Shown in pieces: positions 10,507-39,269 of a stretch of DNA of 64,000 bases (position 1 is its first letter; every line of letters begins with the position of its first letter). The position numbers and the translations under genes were made by a program. The notes under the pieces were generated by a model. That model searched no databases. It was given only the letters and a program-made list of their open reading frames with translations, and was not told where the DNA came from. Origin of the DNA: Mesostigma viride (taxonomy: Eukaryota; Streptophyta; Mesostigmatophyceae; Mesostigmatales; Mesostigmataceae); assembly GCA_009746045.1 (NCBI GenBank), contig RPFO01000065.1, forward strand, positions 7,490,862 to 7,554,861. Reading direction: 5' to 3'.

Positions 10507-12240
10507 TATGACACTTGAGCTCCCAAGAAAACCAGCATTTGATTGAAAACAATGAGTAGAGCCCCTGCCAAAGGCAGGTTTAAGTAGTCATCTCGTCTCC
10601 CTCGCATGCAGGAGCAAGAGCCCCCCAAGGGTGGGATGGGTGGGAAGAAACAATTACGGGTCACAACCCGCCGACCATGCTTATCAAGCCTACCGTCAAA
10701 ATGGAAAACGGCAAAACCAGAAATATCCTAACGCTGACAATTTTTTAATTCAGCCAGCCAGCTCATCTGTCACACGTCTGAGCTGTCAGGCCATGTGTAC
10801 TCTTCGAATGCAACCCTGAACACACTACCCAACCAAGCAGCACACCAATCAATTGGTGAGTGCTGGTTACATCAGATTTTATTACAGCTTTTTGACGCAA
10901 CTTCCGTCAGCATTCCACACATGGCCGGCCGTTCAAACAAACGGCGCCTGACTTACAAAAGGCAAAGCTAGTTGCCAGTAGGATTCCCCGGTAAACAACA
11001 AGTCGTCCCCATTCGTCTAACAAGCCTCTCTGCATGTACAGCCACAAGGTTGTGGCGGCCCTTTCTTTCCCGCATTCTGTTTAATAAACTATTTTCAGAG
11101 AAATCCGATTATGACACTTGAGCTCCCAAGAAAACCAGCATTTGATTGAAAACAATGAGTAGAGCCCCTGCCAAAGGCAGGTTTAAGTAGTCATCTCGTC
11201 TCCCTCGCATGCAGGAGCAAGAGCCCCCCGATCCACCCCAGTCCCTGGCGCCATTGCCCTCCTCCCCCGCACTGTCGCCGTTCAGGAAACAAAACTTGAT
11301 AGGATCACTGTTGCCCCAATAACAGTGAACAAAGAAAAGAAGAAGAATCCCCCCCCTCTTCCAGGCAGCCTCGAGGGTAGCCGCTTCCATAAAAAGACCA
11401 CAAAGTGGGGCGTGTCGCAACATCTCCTTCATGGCGACTCAGCCCGCACAAGGCTATAATAACCCCCTAAGGGGCCCGACGATAAAAGGTTAGCGAATCC
11501 GCGGAGCCGCCTCAGCAAAATATGATTCCAGATAAAAACCCAGAAAATTCGCATTCCGACGCCACCAGGGTTTGAACCGCTACCTGCCGGGTGCTGAGCA
11601 GGGAGAGACGACAAGGCCAGGCACTGCCACTGCCAGCCGAGACGCCTTTCCGATACTCGGTTCCTTTTGTGGGAATTTTGCAAATATATTTTCTTCCGGA
11701 ACGCAAGAAATTAGCCGGCCGCGCGTCACCCTTATATCCCTCGCTGGCCCATAACAAAAAAGGGCCGCGCACCAAGCCGAAGGCAGCGCCATGCAGCGCC
11801 CTAGGCTGTGGGCCGCTGACTGACTACCAGCGCAGTCTCATGGAATCCAAATTAATCTATTGACCTTCGCACAGTTTCCGCATTAGCTGCGGACTTCTTA
11901 GTCGACATGATTGGCTCCGCTGCTGGAATTACCAGCAGCCGGGGCGGGGCGCCCAGCCCACTTTCTATGACCACCGAGACGCTGCCCAGCAAGGTGCCAA
12001 CCAGAACCACTTGGCACATTGGTAACGCGAAATTTCCGTTCCGTTCAAACCGCCCCTACCTGCCGTAAAGTCGCAAAACCCGCGACTTCATAGCAGGCAA
12101 GGACGGGGTCTTTGCCTAATTTTCTTTAGCCCCGCCGCCATAGCAGCGAGGCCGCTCATACTGCTTCAGTGAGCACATTCAAAGAAACAATTACGGGTCA
12201 CAACCCGCCGACCATGCTTATCAATTCAGAGAAATCCGAT
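10507..12240 (-). mobile_element. Split-direct-repeat element SDR-1, nested in SDR-2
   Basis: A1 is about 10507-10626 and A2 is 11110-11229, nearly identical. B1 is about 10645-11109. B2 (12182-12240) keeps only the first 40 and last 16 bases of B1, so it carries an internal deletion. The short spacer holds GGGTGGGATGGGTGGG. The long internal region is 11230-12181. Both ends are recognisably related to SDR-0: the A start contains CTCCCA(A/C) then AACCAGCAT, and the B end is a CCGAT. No coding motif was found. The insertion is precise, as shown by the intact site in A2 of SDR-2 (about 14079-14096). Confidence 0.6.
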
Positions 12241-13965
12241 TGCGGCGGGCTCAAAGGGGGCCGATCTGCCGCCTGTAGCGTAGCTCTACCGTACGTCACC
12301 TACACCATGTAAGGTGCTTGTTGTTACTTAGGACTAGAGAGAGAAAGGGACCGGCGGTGCGCCGGTACTATAGTGCCTACTGGCAACCGTGCCCGCCCTT
12401 GATTGAGGGGGGCGCGGCGCCTTGAGACATGTGCTTTGTTTTCCATTTTCATGTGCACCGTACTTAGAGTGGTGTGGTGAACGTAGAGAGGCCTTTTTGC
12501 AGCTCGCAACTTTCCAATGTGAGGAAAGGTGGGCTGGCCGCTAGGGGGGCCGCTATGGCTGCTACGCCCAATGTAAGTACGTCGACGCTGCGGGCCTCCC
12601 CGTGTTACGGAGAGGTGACCCGCTGTTGTTCGAAATATTGGTGAAGGGTTGAAGTGCTGTTCCTAGGGTGTTCCCCCATGGCGCTGGGGTGCGCCGGCCG
12701 GGCTCCAGTTGGGAGCCCGTAGTGACTTGAATTTCGAAAGTCAATGAAGAAGGAAGGCGGTTTTTAGAGAAGGCGGTTTTTGGCGGAGAGCCCTGCGAAA
12801 GGACAGTGCGAGGTGACCAGCCCTGATTAAGGAAGCGCTAGATTTGCTCTCGGGTAAAGTGTCCGCCGGGGATTTTTTATCCCTGTAGCGGCGTGCACGG
12901 GGGATCGAAACAGGGCGTTTTTCATAAAGATGGGGGTCAAAAGAAACCAGAGGCGGAGGAGGGTGCACCAATGGCAGCGGCTGCCGTGGGTCGGGGGGGT
13001 CCTGTCGGCATGGGAAGGTCGGCAGGCACCCTGTACCCTCTCGGAGCTCCGGCGAGCAGCTAGGCCGGCCCCTTAAGGCTTCTGCCCTTGGCGATAAGGG
13101 AGAGGTGGGAAGCTGCGGAAAACCGTGGGTATCCATGCGCACTTACAAAAAAGAAACTCTACAGCGCCTGGCAAGCCTGGAAAAAAATTTTCCCCTCGAG
13201 GGGGGCGCGTGAAAACGGCAAAGGGAAAGCGGAGCCCGCCGCCTTGCCCCCCTCGAGGGGGGGGGGGTGCGTGTGGAACCCGGCAATGCGGTCCGGCTTT
13301 GTTTTAAGAAAATGCATTATATACCATAATAAAGCTCCACTCGGCTGCGGCTGCGCCAAGGCTCGTGACACCATGGCGATGGTGAGCCTTGGCGCTAGGA
13401 GGTCCGCAGCCATCATTATCACCACGATGGGGGGTAATAGAGCCAGTGGCGGTGGCTCTACCCTCGGGAAATCCCAGCGGCTTTGCCGGCCGGTGGGCTG
13501 GTGATGGTGGTTGGGTGAGCTGGAGACGTTCCCAGGTGGCATAAGTCCTAAATTAAAGCGGCAGCACTGCCGGATGCGCCCCTCTAACAAGGGGAACGCA
13601 TGTGGCTCCGCCCTGCGTCCGCCGGGAGACCGTAGCGGCCACACGGGGGCGGGAAGGGGGGCATCATCATGCCAACAAGAGCCCAGCATTCCAAGTGGTT
13701 GTGTTCCTACCACCAGGGCTGGAAACGGCCTGGGTGGCCAGAGATGGTGATGTGGGACAAGATTGGACCAAGGGGGCATGTGCTGGGCCCCAGCATGGTG
13801 AACTGGCCTAACTTGACAATGACTTGTACAATGATTTTGAGGGTGTGGCTAGGCTCAACTGTTAAAGCCTGCACACACTTATTGTAAGAAACTTGTTTCT
13901 CTGGTAGGAAGGCACTCCAAGGGACCTTAGCTTCAGCACCTATTTTCTGAGCTATCTGCTCATTT

Positions 13966-14065
13966 GTTTAATTAACTTTTGTGCAATTATTTTTCTAATG
14001 AGATTAGCATAGTACTCCGTGGCATGCCTTTGCGCATGACACGCAAGTACTTACTTACTTACTTA
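13966..14065 (+). mobile_element. 100-bp retroposon fragment with (ACTT)n tail
   Basis: The insertion interrupts repeat A2 of SDR-2. It is flanked by the 10-bp duplication CTGCTCATTT (13956-13965 and 14066-14075) and ends in ACTT repeats. The uninterrupted sequence is seen at 10476-10506. A relative lies at about 15193-15298. Confidence 0.65.
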
Positions 14066-14567
14066 CTGCTCATTTTATAGTTATGTTGCGGCGGGCTCAA
14101 AGGGGGCTGATCTGCCGCCTGTAGCGTAGCTCTACCGTACGTCACCTACACCATGTAAGGTGCTTGTTGTTACTTAGGACTAGAGAGAGAAAGGGACCGG
14201 CGGTGCGCCGGTACTAGTGCCTACTGGCAACCGTGCCCGCCCTTGATTGAGGGGGGCGCGGCGCCTTGAGACATGTGCTTTGTTTTCCATTTTCACACCG
14301 TACTTAGAGTGGTGTGGTGAACGTAGGGAGGCCTTTTTGCAGCTCCCACCCACCCACCCACCCTCGCTGCTGTTAGGGACAAGATTGGACCAAGGGGGCA
14401 TGTGCTGGGCCCCAGCATGGTGAACTGGCCTAACTTGACAATGACTTGTACAATGATTTTGAGGGTGTGGCTAGGCTCAACTGTTAAAGCCTGCACACAC
14501 TTATTGTAAGAAACTTGTTTCTCTGGTAGGAAGGCACTCCAATGGACCTTAGCTTCAGCACCTATTT

Positions 14568-14801
14568 CAATTCAATTCAATTCAATTCAATTCAATTCAA
14601 TTCAATTCAATTCAATTCAATTCAATTCAATTCAATTCAATTCAATTCAATTCAATTCAATTCAATTCAATTCAATTCAATTCAATTCAATTCAATTCAA
14701 TTCAATTCAATTCAATTCAATTCAATTCAATTCAATTCAATTCAATTCAATTCAATTCAATTCAATTCAATTCAGTTCAATTCAGTTCAATTCAATTCAA
14801 T
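14568..14801. repeat. (CAATT)n array, second block
   Basis: About 47 units, nearly pure. It abuts the B2 end of SDR-2 and may be the other half of the array at 9669-10475, split by that insertion. Confidence 0.95.
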
Positions 14802-15111
14802 GGCCATGGCTGGAAGACGGGGCATTGACACCAACGGAACATACCTATAGATCTAGTAGTACTTACGTACGTGCTTGTGTGCCAGAAAGGCATGCAGGGA
14901 TCAACCTGCATGTGTGCATACATGCCAAGAATTGTATAGGTAAATTGCATGATTTCAGCACGCACATACAATGGTATCTTGTTGTAGAGCACGTATCACG
15001 GCGCACAATTATCAACATTTCAACATTTGAATTGAACAGCATGCTTTCCAGCATTTAGTTTGACATTGTGCGGAGATATGAAGTGAGACAACTATGTTAT
15101 AGTTTGATTTA

Positions 15112-15174
15112 TAATTTAATTTAATTTAATTTAATTTAATTTAATTTAATTTAATTTAATTTAATTTAATTTAA
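15112..15174. repeat. (TTTAA)n array
   Basis: About 12 copies of a pentanucleotide. It is followed at 15193-15298 by a diverged copy of the small retroposon at 13966-14065, also ending in ACTT repeats. Confidence 0.9.
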
Positions 15175-15299
15175 TGATGCAGACGATATTTGTAACTTTC
15201 ATGTAATTATTTTCTAATTACTGCTCAGATTAGCATAGTATGTACTCCGTGGCATGCCCATGTGCATGACCGGCACGTAAGTACTTACTTACACAGTGC

Positions 15300-17081
15300 G
15301 TATACGAGCATACGGAGGTCCCGTTCCGCGATCGCTTCAAGCTGTTGGGGAGTATGCTCCCTGACACCGCAGACGATGTGGACATCCGCATCGGCCTGGC
15401 CTGGGCCATGCAGGCTCCGTTCGCTCAACACCTACTGGCGCTCGAAGGGCCTGGGCGAGCACCGCAAGCTCATGCTCTTCAACCGGTCCTCGTCCTCACG
15501 GTGCTCACGTATGGCGCCGAGGCGTGGTCCGCGTGGACAATCACACCAACACTGGCAGCTAAGCTAGACGGCAAGGTTTACAGGATGCTCCGACAGGTCC
15601 TGAACGTAGGGTTTTCCAAGCGCCCGTCATTAGAGTCTTTGTATCAGGGTATGCCTCGTAATAATTTCGGACGAGATTAGGCAGCGTAGGATAGCATTTG
15701 TAGGACACCTTGCTTGCACCAGCCAGGTCGACACCGCCCTTGGTCTGGCAGGCCCCCAGTGGCTTGGCCAGCCAGGGCCGGGCATATTCTGACCTGGCCT
15801 GGCCCCAAGGGCAGTTCCCAAAAGGGTAGGGAAACATTAATTAATTAATTAATTAAACTCGTGCTCCCGTTGGGGAGTCACGGAGCACCGAAGTGCTTTT
15901 AATCCCTGTGTGTGCACTACAGGAGAAAGGGCAGAGACCCCCAGTCTCCTTCATGCCAAAGGCATGCCACAGCTGCAATCGGGCGCGGCTAGCTAAAAGG
16001 ACAGGCTAACGATCCGGCAAACTGTGGGTGCAATAAGACCCATGTGAGCATGTCATAGCAAGGAGCGTGGGCAAGTAATCTGAACATAGCCAGGGCGTAG
16101 CATGGCTGTACTAGAACTAGGCTAAGGCTATGGCTGGTTGTGTACCGTGCGTTGGCGGCACGTGACTAGGTTTGTTGGCACAGCTAGGCAAACATTCTAG
16201 GCATGGCTGCCTTAGCGACAGTGACTCCAATGGTTACAATTGCTAGGGCTATTGCTATTCTAGCCCGCTGGGGGCGTCCACATCTTGTGGTTGATCATCA
16301 GGTCCCCGCCCCTCCAGTACACCTTGGGCTTCTGGGGGTCCTGCTTATGGCGGAGGTATTCCGGCCACAGGTCGCGTCGCTGCTGTTGCTGAGCGGGGGT
16401 TAGGTCGTCATCCAGCGTCCAGGTGAGGTCGTGCAACCGCTTGCGACGAGAGAGGAACCGCTGCTTATCCTCAGGGGAGAGGAAGGTGAGCAGGACTGGT
16501 GGGGTGGCCGCCTTGTCCCGTGAGTGGGGAAGGCGGTGGCACCCACGCAGTTCTACCTCACCTACCAGGCCCATGAGGGTAAGAAGCTGTTTCTTGATCT
16601 CGTCAGCAAGGGAGGTTGACGTCTCACCTGGCTTCTGGGGGAAGCGACGTAGCACCACTCGGCACTCGCGGCGAGCGCGATCGGTGACCTCCCGTTGCTG
16701 GGCCTGGCGGTGGTCCTCCAGCTCCTGGAGCTTAGGGAAACATGCCACGAACTATATCCAGATGTTGCTGGCCGACCTAGTGGTCCCAGCCCAGTTTGAA
16801 CACCGCATCCACTCTCTCTCCCTTCTTTGGACTGCCATGCAGAACAAGACGCGGTAGCAGAAGATTGTCAAGGCCCACACGCCATGCAGCCCCTGCGGGC
16901 AAGCCACCTCCCCCCAAGAGGAGGCGGCGTTTTGATGAGTAGTGTAGTTAGGATTTTCTAGACTAGCTAGATAGCTCAGAGTTAGGTTAGTTCGATTACG
17001 CGGCTTCCTCCACTCCACCCATCCACCTAGGAATATGTGCTACATGATCTCCCAACGGAGGCATTAATTAATTAATTAATA
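15300..17081 (+). pseudogene. LINE ORF2 C-terminal relic with 3' end, interrupted
   Basis: 15330-15680 encodes FKLLGSMLPDTADDVD and VLTYGAEAWSAWT, the same post-RT region as at 6700. The frame resumes at 16743 with YIQMLLADLVVPAQFEHRIH and continues to about 16940. A 3' untranslated part follows, with hairpins ATGT-GCT-ACAT (about 17034) and CTCC-CAAC-GGAG (17049-17060), then a (TTAA)n tail at 17062-17081. The interruption at 15837-16732 is a separate insertion. Stops and frame changes show that it is inactive. Confidence 0.75.
15837..16732 (-). mobile_element. ORF1-only LINE copy with (AATT)n tail and target-site duplication
   Basis: The insertion is flanked by TAGGGAAACA at 15827-15836 and 16733-16742. 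On the minus strand it begins inside an ORF1-type protein (16732-16260) with RRECRVVLRRFPQKPGET, TPPVLLTFLSPEDKQRFL and WTLDDDLTPAQQQQRRDLW, an RNA-binding ORF1 pattern. It continues through a 3' untranslated region (16115-15857) with the CTCCC-CAAC-GGGAG hairpin (15864-15877) and ends in an AATT tail. ORF1 is followed directly by the 3' end, with no ORF2. It is 5' truncated. Confidence 0.7.
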
Positions 17082-17184
17082 GACACGTGACTGCGTCACG
17101 TGAGCATAAGTCCTCAGTGGGAGGGGAACATGGGATGGAATGGATGGTATAAGCTATCTAGGTCCTAGTTACAGGGGTGTGGGC

Positions 17185-17935
17185 ACCGCGGCCCGAATCG
17201 CTATGAATGCCATACTTGGTCACACGCGGAGCCCCCACAGGCTTGGGGGTGGTCTCCTTCATCACTACTTGCCATCTATCCTTGCGCACCATCTGCCTCC
17301 ATATTACAGACAAACCAGGAGGCTGCCCGGGGGTGAGCCCGTCACGTCTAGTGTAGCACATGTCCATGCCGAGTCTATCACGAAAAGTCCACGGGTGGCG
17401 GCCCTGCCGCGCGCGGCCGGGGGCACGCCAGGTGAGGACATACTGTATCGCCCAGGCTGGGCGGGCTTGGTGCCAGCTGGTCTATCTGATGTATCATGTA
17501 TCTACCTGATCTGTGCGGGCCAGGTGCCCGGCTAGGCCCAGGCGCCTGTGCCTAATAATGTGGGAAACATAGGGCAAATCAGCGTACAAATCCTCATTAC
17601 TAATGTGCAAACCAAAGGGGATGTTAAGGGCCTTGCGCAGCATCTTGGTGACGGCGCCGTCGAATCGTTGCTCCAGCTCCTGCGTCAGTGTCCAGGTCTC
17701 GGCGCCGTAGGTCAGGATCGTCAGAATGACGACCTTGAAGAGGTCACGCTTGACGATCCGGGGTAGGGCGGGGTTGCTCCACCAGCGGCGGTGGTCATGG
17801 AGGTGCGCCCACGCCATGCCGATCCGTGTCGTCATGTCGTCCTCGCAGTCGGGAAGTCAACTGCCGAGCAGCTTGAAGCGGCCTGAAGGAGGGTAGTTGA
17901 CCTCGGCATCGTCTAAGAGGCGGAGTGTGGGAACG
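17185..17935 (-). pseudogene. LINE ORF2 (post-RT region) relic
   Basis: The minus strand encodes RIGMAWAHLHDHRRWWSN, then LTILTYGAETWTLTQELEQR and VSHIIRHRRLGLAGHLART (17835-17494). Degraded sequence follows down to about 17185, ending VRKDRWQVVMKETTPKP. It is about 90 percent like the plus-strand relic at 6640-7560 by eye. The upstream catalytic YADD box is not included. Confidence 0.75.
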
Positions 17936-18298
17936 GAGGCATGTTATAATTTAATTTTAATTTAATTTAATACGAGCATGAACATCTGAATGGGCAATCG
18001 GGCATGTCACCCCGTCTATGTTTCAAAGAATACTAGTGTTTCAGAGGAGCATATTCTTTTCTACATTTCACTGCTTTATAGTTTGTGACCGCGCCAACAA
18101 TATATTACCGAGTTTTTGCGGATCGTTTATGACTAAACCCGGCCGCGCACGTACTTTCGAGCTGTGATCGAAGCCAGTGGTCACTTGCATGCACGAAATT
18201 ATATTGACCATGTGCATGACATATCCTCGCGACATTTGGTTGTCATTTATTAATTTGCAAAGAGTGACATGCATGTTCGTTAATCCCGACAGTGTCCA

Positions 18299-18498
18299 TT
18301 AAATTAAATTAAATTAAATTAAATTAAATTAAATTAAATTAAATTAAATTAAATTAAATTAAATTAAATTAAATTAAATTAAATTAAATTAAATTAAATT
18401 AAATTAAATTAAATTAAATTAAATTAAATTAAATTAAATTAAATTAAATTAAATTAAATTAAATTAAATTAAATTAAATTAAATTAAATTAAATTAAA
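18299..18498. repeat. (AAATT)n array
   Basis: Forty pure pentanucleotide units. Read on the minus strand it follows the 3' end of the LINE copy at 18499-18850, so it looks like an expanded tail. Confidence 0.95.
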
Positions 18499-18850
18499 TT
18501 ATAACATGCCTCCGTTGGGAGATCATGTAGCACATATTCCTTGATGGGTGGGTGGAGTGGAGGGAGCCGCGTAATCGAACTAACCTAACGCTAATCTATC
18601 TAGTCTAGAAAAATCCTAACTATGTACACTACTCATAAAAACGCCTCCTCCTCTTGGGGAGAGGTGGCTTGCCCACAGGGGCTGGCGTGTGAGCCTTGAC
18701 AATCTTCTGCCACCGCGTCTTGTTCTGCATGGCAGTCAAAAGAAGGGAGAGAGAGTGGATGCGGTATTCAAACTGGGCTGGGACCACTAGGTCGTCCAGC
18801 AACATCTGGATGTAGTTCGTGACATGTTTCCCTACCCGTTTGGGAACAGA
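18499..18850 (-). pseudogene. LINE ORF2 C-terminus and 3' end
   Basis: The minus strand encodes NYIQMLLDDLVVPAQFEYRI and AMQNKTRWQKIVKAHTPAP, then a lysine/arginine-rich end and a stop. It matches the copy at 16743-16940. The 3' part holds the CTCC-CAAC-GGAG hairpin (18510-18521 on the opposite strand) immediately before the pentanucleotide tail. Confidence 0.75.
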
Positions 18851-19544
18851 ACGGACTTGACTGCAAATGCATGCAAGGTAGTTTACACGTAGAATCTGTA
18901 ACAACCTCGATCCCTGGCGAGCGCATGCTCAACCTGGGCAAAGCATGCTCCTGCACGCCGCGGAAGTTACGTGTCCACCATATTGTAGTGCTATACGAAA
19001 AATGGGAAGACTGAGCACACAGCCCGCTGGCACTCCCGGAGTCAGAATGGCCAGGGTAACGCTGGAGTGATGCCGTCAGCGGTCCGGACTCAGGGGCTTC
19101 AGGGACACTTCGTAGAACTGTTGGATGATTTTAACGACGTACACATTTGGGAGCCACTAGGTATACAGGTGTAGGACCATGCACCCGGTATGTAAGGCAT
19201 GTCCCAAGTAATAGTATTGAATGCCTTCAATCGGGTGTAATCGATCCACGAAGATCAGCAGTAATTGGAGAGAAGTGGGGGGCCAGGCGCTGGTCCAGTG
19301 ACTTCCTCATGCAATCAGGCGACGCACGGTTACGGCCGGAATTTCTTTTGTCTAATAGAGATAGCTTAGACTCATGCATAGCTTAGAATCGATGGGATAT
19401 GGGGATGTTGTGCAGAATGCCTTTGATCCTCAGTCCACTGAATAAATAAATAAATAAGTTTTAGAAGCAGTCTCAGCCAGGCTGGCCTGCCAAGCATGGC
19501 GACACGGATCGTTTGCCAGGCACATGCCAGTTGCCACAGTGCAC
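18851..19544. other. Intergenic, downstream of the PPR gene
   Basis: No coding or repeat pattern seen. It contains the presumed 3' untranslated region of the PPR gene. Confidence 0.35.
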
Positions 19545-38546
<19,002 letters not shown>

Positions 38547-39269
38547 CTGCCAATAGTGGGTACGTCAAGCAAATTGCACCCCAAGAAATGAAGCTACAAT
38601 TAACCGCATCTGCGACCCAGCATCATGGTTGGCCTAAAAACCGTGCACGCTTGCAGGGTCATATTTACGTAACGAGACTTCGTGCAAATGCAGGGCAAAA
38701 GCTCCACCAAACAGACGCTCCTAGGCAAGCAATGCTGTTCCAAAGCGCTCTTTTTAACACATTTTCCGAAGGTAACGAGAACTTATGGAGCTACAACTCC
38801 CGGGAAGGAACGCCATGAAAGCAGCCATTTCCCACTTATAAAGCAACTTTCACGCAGTGCATACATATTGAATTATCAGGTTACAGTACCGTCCCCTACT
38901 GTTGCTTGGTCACGACGTCACGACCCAAATCTGCTTGCAACCGTCACCAATGACCGGATGCTCCCAGTCCCCGCCTCCCCGGTCCCATATCCAAACCCCG
39001 CAGCAGCTCCCGTGGCCCGATTTTCCAGCACCAGCCTGCGCATTGTGCAGCACATATTTCAGGAGCCGTCCTGCGCGGGGCCCGCCATGCCTGTGGACGC
39101 ATCCCAGCTCAACCCACGTCGTACAGCACGCATAACATCCCGCATTGCCGGCATGGTTCCCCAAACCTTTTGACAGGACAGCAACACGTCCGCGGTCTTT
39201 CAGCTCGATCGTACAGCATCCAGCCAGTACGGTAATAACACCTACCTAGCGACCAGGTCGTCGAACGCC
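38547..39269. promoter_or_regulatory. Shared intergenic region of two divergent genes
   Basis: The PPR gene starts leftward at 38546 and the hydrolase gene rightward at 39270, so these 723 bp must hold both promoters. I see no clear TATA box or other element. Confidence 0.4.

Larger units (their letters stand above)
10476..14567 (+). mobile_element. Split-direct-repeat element SDR-2, host of SDR-1
   Basis: A1 is 10476-10506 continued at 12241-12505 after the nested element. The long internal region is 12506-13754. B1 is 13755-13945. A2 is 13946-14345 and contains a 100-bp insertion. The short spacer is 14346-14375, and B2 is 14376-14567. B1 abuts A2. The order is the mirror of SDR-0, so this element lies in the opposite orientation, and its spacer is the C-rich strand (CCCACCCACCCACCC). 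The element sits directly between two (CAATT)n arrays. Plus-strand frames in the internal part (for example 13088-13504) show no motif I recognise, so it seems non-autonomous. Confidence 0.55.

Noticed and set aside
9518-10511. Long FNSIQ-repeat open frames
   Set aside because: Pure translation of the (CAATT)n microsatellite; no start context, no non-repeat domain.
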